Positions 20,332 to 29,315 of a DNA stretch of 64,000 nucleotides are shown here, in pieces. Where the stretch lies: NCBI RefSeq assembly GCF_030814995.1, contig NZ_JAUSVX010000007.1, forward strand, positions 294,507 through 358,506, in the 5' to 3' direction. The position numbers and the translations under genes are program-made. Under the pieces are notes generated by a model. The model made no database searches, was not told where the DNA came from, and saw nothing but the letters and a program-made list of their open reading frames with translations. The DNA comes from Labrys wisconsinensis. GTDB taxonomy: Bacteria; Pseudomonadota; Alphaproteobacteria; Rhizobiales; Labraceae. Within the stretch, counting starts at the first letter, position 1. Every line of letters starts with the position of its first letter.

Positions 20332-21381
20332 TCAGCCCTCCAGCTTGATGCGCCGCGCCGTCCGCCGCAGCCAGGCGTTGGCGACCACGGCGAGGATGGT
20401 GAGCAGGCCGATGGCGAACTTGAACCAGTTGGCGTCGACCTGGCTCAGCACCAGGCCGTTGTCGATGATGCGGATCAGGAGCGCCCCGACGATCGCCCCG
20501 AAGACGGTGCCGATGCCGCCGGTCAGCGCCGCCCCGCCGATGACGGCAGCCGCCACGGCCTGCAGCTCCAACCCCTCGCCGATCGAGGGCAGCGGCGAGC
20601 CGAGCCGCAGCACCTGGATCAGCCCGGCCAGGCCCGCCAGCATCGAGCAGAGCATGAAGCAGGCGATCTTGACCCGGCGCACCGGGATGCCCATCGACGC
20701 GGCCGCGTCGACGAAGCCGCCGGTCGCCTTGACCCAATTGCCGAAATTGGTGAGCGACAGCAGCGCCGCGACCAACGCCGCCAGGCCGGCGAACCAGACG
20801 AAGGACATGCGGAAGAGATCGTTCGGTCCGATGAACTGCGTGAACACCCAGGCGGGGATGTCGTCGGGGAGCAGCGGCGGAAAGCCGCCGGAGATCACCA
20901 CGGTGAGCGAGCGGGCGATGAACAGCATGCCGAGCGTGGTGATGAAGCTCGGGATGGCGAAGCGCACCGTCACCGCGCCGTTGACGAAGCCGATCAGGGC
21001 GCAGACGGCGAGGCCGGCCGCGACCGCCGGCCAGAACGGCACGCCGTCGCCCAGGAGGATCGCCACCGACATCGGCATCAGCGCGAAGACCGAGCCGACG
21101 GAGAGGTCGAACTCGCCGCAGATCATCAGCAGCGTCACGCCGACGGCGACCAGGCCGACCTCGGGCAGGATGCCGAGGATGCCGCGGACATTGTCCGCGG
21201 ACAGGAAGACGCCGTCGGAGCGCCATTGGAAGACGGCCGCGAGGATGACCAGCAGCGCCACCCCGGCGAATTCCGGCTTCTCCAGATAGATCTTCAGGAG
21301 CCGCTTCATCGGCCGGGCGCCCGCGCCTTGGTCAGGGAGGGGATGGGAGAGACGCTGCCTCTCCCGCGTGGCCTCGCTCAT
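20332..21381 (-). CDS. Sugar ABC transporter permease (CUT2/RbsC type)
   Basis: 349 residues, about nine to ten membrane helices. Seen: MICGEFDLSVGSVFALMPMS, the GxxDLSVG family motif, and the cytoplasmic coupling part ASMGIPVRRVKIACFMLCSM, then AAAVIGGAALTGGIGTVFGA. The ATG overlaps the stop of the binding-protein gene (ATGA), indicating translational coupling; ATG 21309 would give a shorter N-terminus. Forms the channel of the importer in this operon. Confidence 0.93.
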   Translation of the reverse strand: MSEATRERQRLSHPLPDQGAGARPMKRLLKIYLEKPEFAGVALLVILAAVFQWRSDGVFLSADNVRGILGILPEVGLVAVGVTLLMICGEFDLSVGSVFALMPMSVAILLGDGVPFWPAVAAGLAVCALIGFVNGAVTVRFAIPSFITTLGMLFIARSLTVVISGGFPPLLPDDIPAWVFTQFIGPNDLFRMSFVWFAGLAALVAALLSLTNFGNWVKATGGFVDAAASMGIPVRRVKIACFMLCSMLAGLAGLIQVLRLGSPLPSIGEGLELQAVAAAVIGGAALTGGIGTVFGAIVGALLIRIIDNGLVLSQVDANWFKFAIGLLTILAVVANAWLRRTARRIKLEG

Positions 21382-22352
21382 CGCAGGCCCTGCTTCGACA
21401 GCGCCATGATCGTGTCGACCTGGTCGGGCGTGACGATGCCCTGCCCGGTGTCGATGTCGGCGGGCGCCAGGCCGGCGGTCTTGGCGAGATAGGCCTCCAT
21501 GACCGGCATGAAGCCCTGCATGTAGGGCTGCTGGTCGACCTGCACCTGCACGTAGCCCGCCTTCATCTGCTGCAGCACCTCGGGCACCAGGTCGAAGCCG
21601 CCGAGTAGCACCTTGCCCGGCGGCACGCCGCGGTCCTTGAGCACGCGGGCGACGGCGGCATGCCAGTAGCCGGTGTCGAAATAGGCGGTCGTGTCGGGAT
21701 GGGCATTGAGATAGGCGCCGACGCGGTCGGCGGTGATGGCGAGGTCCGTGCCGGAATCGATGCGCTCGATCGAGACCTCGCGGCCGGGATTGGCCTTCTT
21801 GAACTCCTCCATGAACTTGATCACGCCGGCGCCGCGCTGCTCCGACCAGTTCTGGCCGGGCGCGGAGATGCCGACCAGCACCTTGATCGGGCCGTCCTTG
21901 GGGAAATTGCGCGCCTGCGCCTTGGCGAGCGAATAGCCGGCGGGGATGAAGCCCTGGCCGATGAAGGCCTGGCGGGCATTGCCGGCCGCGCCCTCGGTGT
22001 CGTCGACATTGGCGGCGATGACGATGATGCCGGCCTTGCGGGCGTCGGCGATGATCTGGTCGAAGGCCTTGTTGTCGACGATGGTGGTGATGAGCGCATC
22101 GGGCTTGCGGGCCAGCGCCGCCTGCATGTTGGCCGCCTGCTGCTCGACCGAGCCCTCGGTCTGCGTGAAGATCATCTGGCAATTGGCCTGGACCTTGCCG
22201 CACGCATCCTCGAAGCCCTTCTTGACGCTCTGCCAGAACGTGTTCGAGGCCGAGGAGTGGATGGTGAAGGCGATGGTGAGGGGCGCCGCCTCGGCCGCGC
22301 CGCAGCCGATCAGCAGGGCGAGAAGACTCGCCCCGAGCACTGAATTCCGCAT
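21378..22352 (-). CDS. Periplasmic sugar-binding protein (Peripla_BP_4)
   Basis: 324 residues. Signal peptide with cleavage about AEA-A (SVLGASLLALLIGCGAAEA). The mature part starts LTIAFTIHSSASNTFWQSVK, the ribose/galactose-binding fold, with EQQAANMQAALARKPDALIT and a closing GQGIVTPDQVD. Captures the substrate for the CUT2 importer. The dehydratase and SDR in the same operon suggest a sugar acid or aldose-derived ligand rather than a plain hexose, but the ligand cannot be read. Confidence 0.92.
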   Translation of the reverse strand: MRNSVLGASLLALLIGCGAAEAAPLTIAFTIHSSASNTFWQSVKKGFEDACGKVQANCQMIFTQTEGSVEQQAANMQAALARKPDALITTIVDNKAFDQIIADARKAGIIVIAANVDDTEGAAGNARQAFIGQGFIPAGYSLAKAQARNFPKDGPIKVLVGISAPGQNWSEQRGAGVIKFMEEFKKANPGREVSIERIDSGTDLAITADRVGAYLNAHPDTTAYFDTGYWHAAVARVLKDRGVPPGKVLLGGFDLVPEVLQQMKAGYVQVQVDQQPYMQGFMPVMEAYLAKTAGLAPADIDTGQGIVTPDQVDTIMALSKQGLR

Positions 22353-22405
22353 GTCCTTGTTCCTCCCTTGGACGTTGTTCTTGCGGTGTGTTCGCGGCCG
22401 CCCCG

Positions 22406-23599
22406 TCAGTCTCCCCTGGAGGTGCGGACCGTCGCCGTGAATCGCTTGGTGATGTCAGGCGCGAGCTCCAGCCCGAGCCCGGGGCCCGGCGGGACGGTGA
22501 TCTCACCGTCCACCACCGGGGGCACCGCGGTGACGAGATCGCGGTACCAGGTGCGGTAATAGGCGCGCACGCTCTCCTGGATCAGGGCGTTCGGCGCGTT
22601 GAGCGAGAGATGGGTCGAGGCGCACAGCACCACCGGCCCGGTGCAGTCGTGCGGGGCGACCGGCAGGTGCCAGGCCTCCGCCATGGCGGCGATCTTGCGG
22701 GCCTCGGACAGGCCGCCGCACCAGGCGATATCGAGCATCACCACCCCGGCCGCGCCGGTCTCGAGCAGGTCGCGGAAGGCCCAGCGGCTGCCGAGCGTCT
22801 CCGAGGCGCAGATCGGCGCCGGCGAGACCGCGGCATAGCGCGCGAGGTCGCCGAGCGAATCCATCCGGATCGGATCCTCGTGCCAGAAGGTGCGGAGCGG
22901 CGTCAGGGCCTTGGCGATCTCGATCGCCGGCAGCAGCTGCCAGAGCGAGTGGAACTCGACCATGATGTCGATCCGGTCGCCGACCGCGGCGCGGATCTTC
23001 TCGAAGGGCACCAGCGCCGCCTTCAGCTCCGCCGCCGGGATCGACCAGCCGTCGGATTTTTCGGCGGCAAGGTCGAAGGGCCAGATCTTCATCGCCGTGA
23101 TGCCCTCGGCGAGGAGATCCTCAGCCAGCTCGTCGGCGCGGTGGAGGAAGGCGTCGAGGTCGTCGAGCTCCTTGCCGCCGAGGCCCCAGTTGGCGCTGCT
23201 CTGGCCCCTGGCCTCGCGCATGTAGGCGGTGCCGGCGCAGGTGTTGTAGGTGCGGATCTTGCGGCGCGAGAAGCCGCCGAGCAATTGGGCGATCGGCTGG
23301 CCGGTCGCCCGGCCGAACAGGTCCCACAGGGCGATGTCGAAGGCGGAATTGCCGCGGGCCTCGACGCCGGTCGAGCGGAAGCCGAGATAGCCGGTCACGT
23401 CGCGGGCGAGCCGGTCGATGGCGAGCGGATCCCGGCCGATGACCTTGGGGGCGAGCACCTCGTGCACATAGGCTTCCACCGTGGCCGGCATGAAGAAGGT
23501 CTCGCCGAGCCCGGTCAGGCCCTCGTCCGTGTGCACCTTCAGCCAGAGGAGATTGGCGAACTCCTGGAGGCGGATGGTCTCGAGGGCGGTGATCTTCAT
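22406..23599 (-). CDS. Enolase-superfamily dehydratase (mandelate racemase group)
   Basis: 397 residues, capping domain plus TIM barrel. Seen: KVHTDEGLTGLGETFF, ITAMKIWPFD (the KxW position), MVEFHSLW, HEDPI and ASETLGSR for the three metal ligands, and PVAPHDCTGP, whose His is the general base. The HDC and KIWPFD pattern fits sugar-acid dehydratases of the MR subgroup, for example galactonate or related dehydratases. Such enzymes turn aldonates into 2-keto-3-deoxy acids. Sits between the FadR regulator (10-base gap) and the binding protein. Confidence 0.9.
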   Translation of the reverse strand: MKITALETIRLQEFANLLWLKVHTDEGLTGLGETFFMPATVEAYVHEVLAPKVIGRDPLAIDRLARDVTGYLGFRSTGVEARGNSAFDIALWDLFGRATGQPIAQLLGGFSRRKIRTYNTCAGTAYMREARGQSSANWGLGGKELDDLDAFLHRADELAEDLLAEGITAMKIWPFDLAAEKSDGWSIPAAELKAALVPFEKIRAAVGDRIDIMVEFHSLWQLLPAIEIAKALTPLRTFWHEDPIRMDSLGDLARYAAVSPAPICASETLGSRWAFRDLLETGAAGVVMLDIAWCGGLSEARKIAAMAEAWHLPVAPHDCTGPVVLCASTHLSLNAPNALIQESVRAYYRTWYRDLVTAVPPVVDGEITVPPGPGLGLELAPDITKRFTATVRTSRGD

Positions 23600-23609
23600 G
23601 GCCGGCCCG

Positions 23610-24329
23610 TCAATTGATGCCGGCGGCGAGGAGTGCCTTGACCGAGAGGTCGAAATGCTCGGCCATCAGGGCCTGCGCCGCCTCGTGGTCGCGCGCGGTG
23701 ATCGCCCGAGCGATCGCCTCGTGGCACTCGACGCTGGCCATGCGCTGCCCGTCGCTGGTCCGGCTCTTCCAGCCGATGCCCCAGGTCTGGCGGGTGACGA
23801 CGTGGAAGGAGCCGACGATCAGGTTCAGCATCGGGTTGCGCGAGGCGCGCCCGATCGCCTCGTGGAAGGCGATGTCGTGCTCCATCACCGCCTCCGCCTC
23901 GAAGAAATCCCGCCGCATCCCCGCCGCCAGCGCCGCGATCTCGGCCGCCTCGCGGTCGGAGCGTCGCATGGCCGCCAGCGTCACGGTCCGAAGCTCGATG
24001 GTCCGACGGGTGTCGTAGATCTGCTGGATGGTGATCTGGTCGGTATGGACGGCATGGTCGAGCATGCTGGCCAGCACGCTCGGGTCGATCTTCGAGACGC
24101 GGGCGCGGCGGCCGTTGCCGATGTCGATCAGCCGCAGGGCGACCATGGAGCGGAAGGCCTCGCGCACCACGGCGCGCGACACGCCGATCTGCAGCGCCAG
24201 GGCGCTCTCGCTCGGCAGCACGTCGCCGGGGGCGAGGCCGTTGGAGCGGATATGGTCCTTGACCGCGGCGATCACCCGGTCGACCAGGCCGACCTCCGGC
24301 GCCTCCGTCTCGAGCGGGCCTGCGACCAC
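23610..24329 (-). CDS. GntR regulator, FadR/FCD subfamily
   Basis: 239 residues. Winged helix with LPSESALALQIGVSRAVVRE and AFRSMVALRLIDIGNG, then an all-helical FCD ligand domain with the metal residues of the family (D...H...H: EHDIAFHEAI and VECHEAIARAITARDHEAA). First gene of the operon. A palindrome 10 bases upstream (24342-24352) is a probable operator, so it likely represses itself and the sugar-acid genes until the ligand is present. Confidence 0.92.
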   Translation of the reverse strand: MVAGPLETEAPEVGLVDRVIAAVKDHIRSNGLAPGDVLPSESALALQIGVSRAVVREAFRSMVALRLIDIGNGRRARVSKIDPSVLASMLDHAVHTDQITIQQIYDTRRTIELRTVTLAAMRRSDREAAEIAALAAGMRRDFFEAEAVMEHDIAFHEAIGRASRNPMLNLIVGSFHVVTRQTWGIGWKSRTSDGQRMASVECHEAIARAITARDHEAAQALMAEHFDLSVKALLAAGIN

Positions 24330-24338
24330 CGTCCCTCC

Positions 24339-24377
24339 AAGCTGTCTTACAGGTTCTTATCGCAGGTAGAACAGCTT
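24339..24377 (-). promoter_or_regulatory. Putative operator of the FadR-type regulator
   Basis: CTGT-CTT-ACAG (24342-24352) is a perfect short palindrome. It lies inside a wider inverted repeat AAGCTGT (24339-24345) / ACAGCTT (24371-24377). Immediately upstream of the GntR start at 24329. Typical size for a FadR-family site. Confidence 0.5.
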
Positions 24378-24414
24378 TTCCGGATCAGTTTGTCAATCCT
24401 CCCGCGGCGGGTGC

Positions 24415-25413
24415 TCAGGCCGCCTCGAGGCGGCGCTCGGCGCGGCGCACGTGCTCGGCCGCCTCGCGCAGCACGCCGGTGCCGGCGCCGGGCTTGACCG
24501 ACTCGGTGGCGAGGTGGCGGCGGTAGAGCCGCGCGCCCGGCCGGCCGGGGAACAGGCCGATCATATGGCGCGTGATGGCGCTCAGCCTGACGCCTTCGGC
24601 CAGCCGCGCCTCGACATAGGGCAGCATGCGCTCGATCGCCTCGAAGCCGTCGGCGACCGGCGCCGGCTCGCCGTGCAGCTCCGGGTCGACGGCCAGCAGG
24701 ATCTCGGGGTTCTGGTAGGCCTCGCGGCCGATCATCACCCCGTCGAGCCGGGCGAGGTGCTCGCGCCACTCGGCAACGGACCTGATACCGCCGTTGATCG
24801 CCACCGGCAGGTCGGGATGGGCGGCCTTGAGCCGGTAGACGCGGTCATGGTCGAGCGGCGGGATGTCGCGGTTCTCGCGCGGGCTGAGCCCCTTGAGCCA
24901 GGCCTTGCGCGCATGGACGGTGAGGCCGTCGACGCCGGCCGCGTGCACCGCGGCGACCAGGGCGTCGAGGGCAGCCTCCGGGTCCTGCTCGTCGACGCCG
25001 ATGCGGCACTTGACCGTGACGGGAATATGCACTGCCGCCTTCATCGCGGCCACGCCCTCCCCGACCAGGGCCGGCTCCTGCATCAGGCAGGCGCCGAAGC
25101 GGCCCTCCTGCACCCGGTCGGACGGGCAGCCGACATTGAGGTTGACCTCATCATAGCCGAGCTCCTCGCAGATGCGCGCCGCCCGCGCGAGGTCGGCCGG
25201 ATTGGAGCCGCCGAGCTGAACCGCCACCGGATGCTCCTCCGGCGAGAAACCGAGCAGGCGCGTGCGGTCGCCGTGCAGCACCGCGCCCGTCGTCACCATC
25301 TCGCTATAGAGCCGAGCCCGGCGCGACAGGATGCGGTGGAAGACGCGGCAATGCCGGTCCGTCCAATCCATCATGGGGGCAACGGCCAATCTAAACCCTT
25401 GATATTGTTCCAT
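24415..25413 (-). CDS. dusA: tRNA-dihydrouridine(20/20a) synthase DusA
   Basis: FMN enzyme reducing U20/U20a of tRNA. Seen: VAPMMDWTDRHCR at the start, NVGCPSDRVQEGRFGACLM with the catalytic Cys in GACLM, HARKAWLKGLSPRENR (a DusA signature) and INGGIRSV. I take ATG 25413 with AAGGGA upstream. 332 residues. The C-terminus has a helix rich in Arg/Glu for tRNA. A decayed integrase gene begins about 115 bases upstream in the opposite direction; dusA 5' ends are known island insertion sites. The gene itself is intact. Confidence 0.94.
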   Translation of the reverse strand: MEQYQGFRLAVAPMMDWTDRHCRVFHRILSRRARLYSEMVTTGAVLHGDRTRLLGFSPEEHPVAVQLGGSNPADLARAARICEELGYDEVNLNVGCPSDRVQEGRFGACLMQEPALVGEGVAAMKAAVHIPVTVKCRIGVDEQDPEAALDALVAAVHAAGVDGLTVHARKAWLKGLSPRENRDIPPLDHDRVYRLKAAHPDLPVAINGGIRSVAEWREHLARLDGVMIGREAYQNPEILLAVDPELHGEPAPVADGFEAIERMLPYVEARLAEGVRLSAITRHMIGLFPGRPGARLYRRHLATESVKPGAGTGVLREAAEHVRRAERRLEAA

Positions 25414-25431
25414 TTTTCCCTTACATATCAA

Positions 25432-25524
25432 TGCACACGGGACGTTTTCGTGTGCACTTTTGCCCGCCACGACACGCTGTGTTTCGCCACGTTTCGACGT
25501 TCCATTGCACCCGTTTTGCACCCG
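25432..25524. promoter_or_regulatory. Inverted and direct repeats between dusA and the integrase remnant
   Basis: TGCACACG (25432-25439) / CGTGTGCA (25449-25456) is a perfect 8-bp inverted repeat. TTGCACCCG occurs twice in direct order at 25505-25513 and 25516-25524, just before the integrase start. Either may be recombinase arm or core sites or a dusA promoter element; sequence alone does not decide. Confidence 0.35.
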
Positions 25525-25529
25525 AAAAA

Positions 25530-25940
25530 ATGGCCTCGATCCGTAAGCAGAAGTTTGGCAATTGGCGAGTTCAGGTTCGCCGCAAAGGCCGTTCGGTGAG
25601 CGAGACCTTCCTGCGCCGCGACGACGCACGGCGCTGGGCCGTGGAGGCCGAGTGCCAGGTCGGCCGCGGCGAGACGCCGCCCCCTCCCGGATCGCGCGCC
25701 TCACGACGTTCGGTGAACTCGTCGACCTTCATATCGCGGACATGCGCGAGGTCGGCAAGGCCCCTCTCCGCTCGAAGGCCGCGACGCTCGAGCACCTGAA
25801 GCGCGAACTCGGAGCGTGTAACCTGACCTCGCTCGATCGGGAGCGCCTCATTCGGTTCGGTCGTGACCGCGCGGCGCAAGGCTCAGGTCCCGTGACGCTC
25901 GGCATCGACATCGGCGCCGTCAAGCTCGTCGTCTCATGGG
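25530..25940 (+). pseudogene. Broken tyrosine recombinase (integrase), N-terminal part only
   Basis: ATG 25530 starts ASIRKQKFGNWRVQVRRKGR, then SVSETFLRRDDARRWAVEAE, the arm-binding domain of phage-type integrases. Near 25680, in a C-rich stretch, the frame shifts: the match goes on in the next frame as RIARLTTFGELVDLHIADMR and LGIDIGAVKLVVSW, the core-binding SAM-like domain. After about 25940 the similarity stops and the catalytic domain (RHRY) is absent. So there is one frameshift and a 3' deletion. Position and direction, head to head with dusA, fit the dusA-targeting integrase group. Confidence 0.75.
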
Positions 25941-26016
25941 AGGAGCACCGGCCGGGATGCGCGCCCGGAAGGGGCAATGTCGATGTCTGGTCTCGCTGGA
26001 TTGGTCCAGCCTCGGT

Positions 26017-26385
26017 TCATGCCGGCCGTCCGGCCGTCACCGAAAGCTCGACGAGCGTTCCGGGTGAGAGCGCTGCCCCGATGCAAGCGCGCTGCGGCCA
26101 AAAACGCGAGTCATCGCCGACCCAGTCGCGCCATGCCGCCTCGAACACATCCTTGTCGCCGATGTTGGAGAGATAGACCGTCACCGACAGAAGAAATCGT
26201 TTGTCCGTGCCGAGATCATTCAACACGCGATCGATCTTCGCAAAGCAGCGCCTGGCCTGACCATCCAGATTCAAAGATTTGTCGTCGGATGTCGCGACAG
26301 CGCATGCGAGCCCGCCGAAGGCGGATCCCGAGCTCCGACCGGGGGCGACGCCAGGCGACCTCAGGACCGGCCATTCCGACGACAT
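26017..26385 (-). CDS. RidA family protein (YjgF/UK114)
   Basis: 122 residues. Seen: CFAKIDRVLNDLGTDKRFLL, VTVYLSNIGDKDVFEAAWRDW, and RACIGAALSPGTLVELSVTA, which holds the RidA Arg-Ala-Cys segment that binds the carboxylate of enamines. ATG 26385 has GGAGGAGG eight bases upstream. RidA proteins hydrolyse reactive enamine/imine products of PLP or flavin enzymes. Last gene of a putative operon with the TauD-type enzyme and the peptide-type importer; the gap from the ATPase is 157 bases. Partner enzyme unknown. Confidence 0.85.
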   Translation of the reverse strand: MSSEWPVLRSPGVAPGRSSGSAFGGLACAVATSDDKSLNLDGQARRCFAKIDRVLNDLGTDKRFLLSVTVYLSNIGDKDVFEAAWRDWVGDDSRFWPQRACIGAALSPGTLVELSVTAGRPA

Positions 26386-26542
26386 GACATGCCTCCTCCG
26401 CAAGGCGCCATGCTTTCGATCAGCGGCGCCACCTCGCCGAGCGCAGCCTGGCTCCGGCTGCGTTTGTACGCCGGCCGGCCTCGTCAGTCCAACGGACCAG
26501 CCCGCGATTGCCGTCCTGCCGACGCCTCCGTTCGCTCTGATG

Positions 26543-28453
26543 CTAGGCTTCCACCGGCTCGGAATGGCCTCGGGACAGAGTACTGACGGCGGCCAGAAGG
26601 GTCCGCGTGTAGGGATGGGCAGGCCGCCGGAACAGATAGTCCGCCTCGGCGATCTCCACGACGCGGCCTTTGCGCAGCACGGCGACGACGTGCGCAAAGG
26701 CCCGGACGACCGCGAGATCGTGCGACACGAAGACATAGGCGACGTTTCTCTCCCTCTGCACGTCGACCAGGAGCTCGAGAATGGCGGCCTGGACCGAGAC
26801 GTCGAGGGCTGACGTCACCTCGTCCAGCAGGATGATATCCGGCTCGGCGGCCAGAGCCCGCGCGATGGCGACCCGCTGCTTCTCGCCGCCCGACAATGTC
26901 GAGGGGAGCCGGTTGAGATAGCCGCGGTCCAGCCGCACGCGATCGAGAAGCTCCGCCGCTCGATGTCGCGCTCGTGGCCCCTCGAGCCCGAAATAGAGGC
27001 GCAGCGGCGCGCCGAGGATATGCTCGACGGTGTGGCGGGGGTTGAGCGAGCTCTCCGGATCCTGAAACACGATCTGAATCCGCCGCAGCGTATCGCGAGA
27101 GCGCCTGGCCACGGACACCGTCAGGTCGATGCCGTCGTCGAAGCCAATCGTGCCGGCCAGCGGGGTGTGAAGGCCGGCGAGGACACGCAGCAGCGTCGAC
27201 TTGCCCGATCCGGACTCGCCGATGACCCCGAGCGTCTCGCCGCGGCGCAGCGAGAACGTCACGTCGTCGAGCCCGGGGATGGTCTCATCCGGCAGGCGGG
27301 GTCGATGGGCGTTGCCTCTCGTGAGCGTGAAACGCCGCGAACCATAGGAAGCGGCAAGGCCCTGCACGGCCAGGAGCTGGTGACCGACCGGCATCGGCAC
27401 CGGCTTCCGCACGCCGCGATCGGCCGAGGACAACCAGCCCTGCGTCAAGGGGGTGTGACATCTGACGAGGCTTCGCCCGATCGCGACGACGTTCGGCGGC
27501 GTCGACCGGCATGGCAGGGATGCGGAGGGACACCGGGGCGCAAAAGCGCATCCCAGGAACGTCGCTTCGGGCGCGGGACGTTGACCCGGCATCGCGGGGC
27601 GCAATGCGGCGTCGTCGAGACGTGGCAGGGACGCGAGCAACCCGGCCGAATAGGGGTGCCGGGGATGACGCAACAGCCGGGACGTCGGACCATCCTCGAC
27701 GATCTGCCCTGCGTAGAGCACGGCGACGCGGTCGCACAGGCGCTCGACGGCGCCGAAATCGTGGCTGACGAGCACGACCGTCATCCCTGCCTTCTCGACC
27801 AGGCCGGCGAGCATGGCGAGGAGGCCGGTCCGCGTGGTGGCGTCGAGGCCCGTCGTGGGTTCGTCGAGCAACAGGACCCTGGGCTCGCCGGCAAGCGCGA
27901 GCGCGACGGCGCAACGCTGCTGCTGGCCGCCGGACAATTGATGCGGATAGCTCTCGGCGATGCGCCGGATCTCGTCGCCGAGCTGCACCTGCGCGAGAAG
28001 GTCGAAGCACCGCTCGCGCCGCTCGCTCCGCGGCAGGCCGGCATGCAGGGCGAGCGCCTCCTCGATCTGCCGGCCCACCCGCATGGTCGGGGTCAGGGCG
28101 AGCCCGGCATTCTGCGGCACCAGACCGATCGCGCCGCCGCGCAGCATGCGGGCCTGCTGCGGCGTCAGAGCGAACATGTCCTGCCCCTCGACCAAGACGC
28201 GTCCGGCCACGCGGCGCAGGTTGCGCCTGAGATGGCCCATGAGGGCGAACAGGAGCGAGCTCTTGCCGGAGCCCGACTCCCCGACAATGCCGACACGTTC
28301 GCCCGAAGAGACGGCAAGATGGACGTCGCCGAGGATCGGCCTGGCGTTCCCGCCCGCCGGGTGCGGATCGACGCCGATCGTCAATCCCTCGATGCGGATG
28401 AGAGAGGGCTGCGGCGCCGACATCGGCAGAAGCTTGAGCGAGGCCGAAGTCAT
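26543..28453 (-). CDS. Peptide-type ABC transporter, two fused ATP-binding domains
   Basis: 636 residues joining a DppD-like and a DppF-like domain. Domain 1: Walker [12 protein letters not shown] (about 50), signature [15 protein letters not shown], Walker [13 protein letters not shown]. It ends with the oligopeptide C-terminal segment [14 protein letters not shown], a Cys cluster typical of the family. Domain 2: [41 protein letters not shown]. The start at 28453 or 28423 is not settled. Powers the importer of the next three genes. I considered PhnK/PhnL identity and rejected it because of the Cys segment and transport partners. Confidence 0.93.
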   Translation of the reverse strand: MTSASLKLLPMSAPQPSLIRIEGLTIGVDPHPAGGNARPILGDVHLAVSSGERVGIVGESGSGKSSLLFALMGHLRRNLRRVAGRVLVEGQDMFALTPQQARMLRGGAIGLVPQNAGLALTPTMRVGRQIEEALALHAGLPRSERRERCFDLLAQVQLGDEIRRIAESYPHQLSGGQQQRCAVALALAGEPRVLLLDEPTTGLDATTRTGLLAMLAGLVEKAGMTVVLVSHDFGAVERLCDRVAVLYAGQIVEDGPTSRLLRHPRHPYSAGLLASLPRLDDAALRPAMPGQRPAPEATFLGCAFAPRCPSASLPCRSTPPNVVAIGRSLVRCHTPLTQGWLSSADRGVRKPVPMPVGHQLLAVQGLAASYGSRRFTLTRGNAHRPRLPDETIPGLDDVTFSLRRGETLGVIGESGSGKSTLLRVLAGLHTPLAGTIGFDDGIDLTVSVARRSRDTLRRIQIVFQDPESSLNPRHTVEHILGAPLRLYFGLEGPRARHRAAELLDRVRLDRGYLNRLPSTLSGGEKQRVAIARALAAEPDIILLDEVTSALDVSVQAAILELLVDVQRERNVAYVFVSHDLAVVRAFAHVVAVLRKGRVVEIAEADYLFRRPAHPYTRTLLAAVSTLSRGHSEPVEA

Positions 28454-28469
28454 GATCTTGCGGTGGCTC

Positions 28470-29315
28470 TCACAGTGACGTCGCAGTGCGGGCGGCATGG
28501 TCGGCGCTCATGGCATGGCCGAGAGCCCCTCCGAGAAAATTGACGCCGAGAATGAGGGAGGTCAGGGCCAGGCAGGGCGCCAGCGCCGCCCAGGGCGCCA
28601 CGCCCAGCACGGTGCGCGCGTCGGCAATCATCGAGCCCCAGTCGGGCGTCGGCGGCGACACGCCCAGGCCGAGGAAGGACAGCGAACTGAAGGTGATGAG
28701 CATCCACGACCAGCGCATCGCCCCATCGACGAGCAGGACGCCGGCGAGATTGGGCAGGACTTCCCGGACGACGAGACCGAACCAGCCCTCCCCGCGGGCT
28801 CTCGCAGCCCAGACGAAATCGCGCGAGGCGATCTCTCGGGCCGATGCGCGCGCGACGCGCGCGACGGAAAGTCCATGGAGCACACCGAACGTGAGCACCA
28901 GGGTCGCCAGGCCGCCACCGAACACGCCGACGACGAGCAGGAGGAACAGAAGCTTGGGAACGGCGAGGAGCGCATCGACCGCGTGCATCGCCAGATCGTC
29001 CCAGAAGCCTCCCGCCACGCCCGCCGAGATGCCGATGGTGGCCCCCAGACCAAGGGCCAGCAAGGCTGCCGCAGCCGTCGTCGCAATGGCGATGCGCCCG
29101 CCCGCCAAAGTGCGCGACAGGACATCGCGGCCGAGCTGGTCGGTGCCGAACCAATGGTCCCAGGAGGGCCCGAGCAGGATCTGATCGGCGCTCATATGCA
29201 AGGGATCCGCCGGCACCCAGGCCGTCGCGACCGCGGCGACGAGCAGGTGGAGTGCGACGACGATCAGGCCTGCCATGCCGGCCTGGCCCAGAACCATGGG
29301 CGCACCGGGCCTCAT
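28470..29315 (-). CDS. Peptide-type ABC transporter permease (DppC-like)
   Basis: 281 residues with five to six membrane helices. Seen: [20 protein letters not shown] near the N-terminus, a hallmark of DppC/OppC, and the cytoplasmic EAA-type loop [19 protein letters not shown] followed by [18 protein letters not shown], then [18 protein letters not shown]. The ATG overlaps the stop of the DppB-like gene by four bases, so translation is probably coupled. Confidence 0.93.
   Translation of the reverse strand: MRPGAPMVLGQAGMAGLIVVALHLLVAAVATAWVPADPLHMSADQILLGPSWDHWFGTDQLGRDVLSRTLAGGRIAIATTAAAALLALGLGATIGISAGVAGGFWDDLAMHAVDALLAVPKLLFLLLVVGVFGGGLATLVLTFGVLHGLSVARVARASAREIASRDFVWAARARGEGWFGLVVREVLPNLAGVLLVDGAMRWSWMLITFSSLSFLGLGVSPPTPDWGSMIADARTVLGVAPWAALAPCLALTSLILGVNFLGGALGHAMSADHAARTATSL

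Noticed and set aside
26543..28453. Fused ATPase as a PhnK-PhnL replacement for the C-P lyase
   Set aside because: The oligopeptide-type Cys segment after domain 1 and the adjacent DppB/C-like permeases and family-5 binding protein show a transport ATPase.
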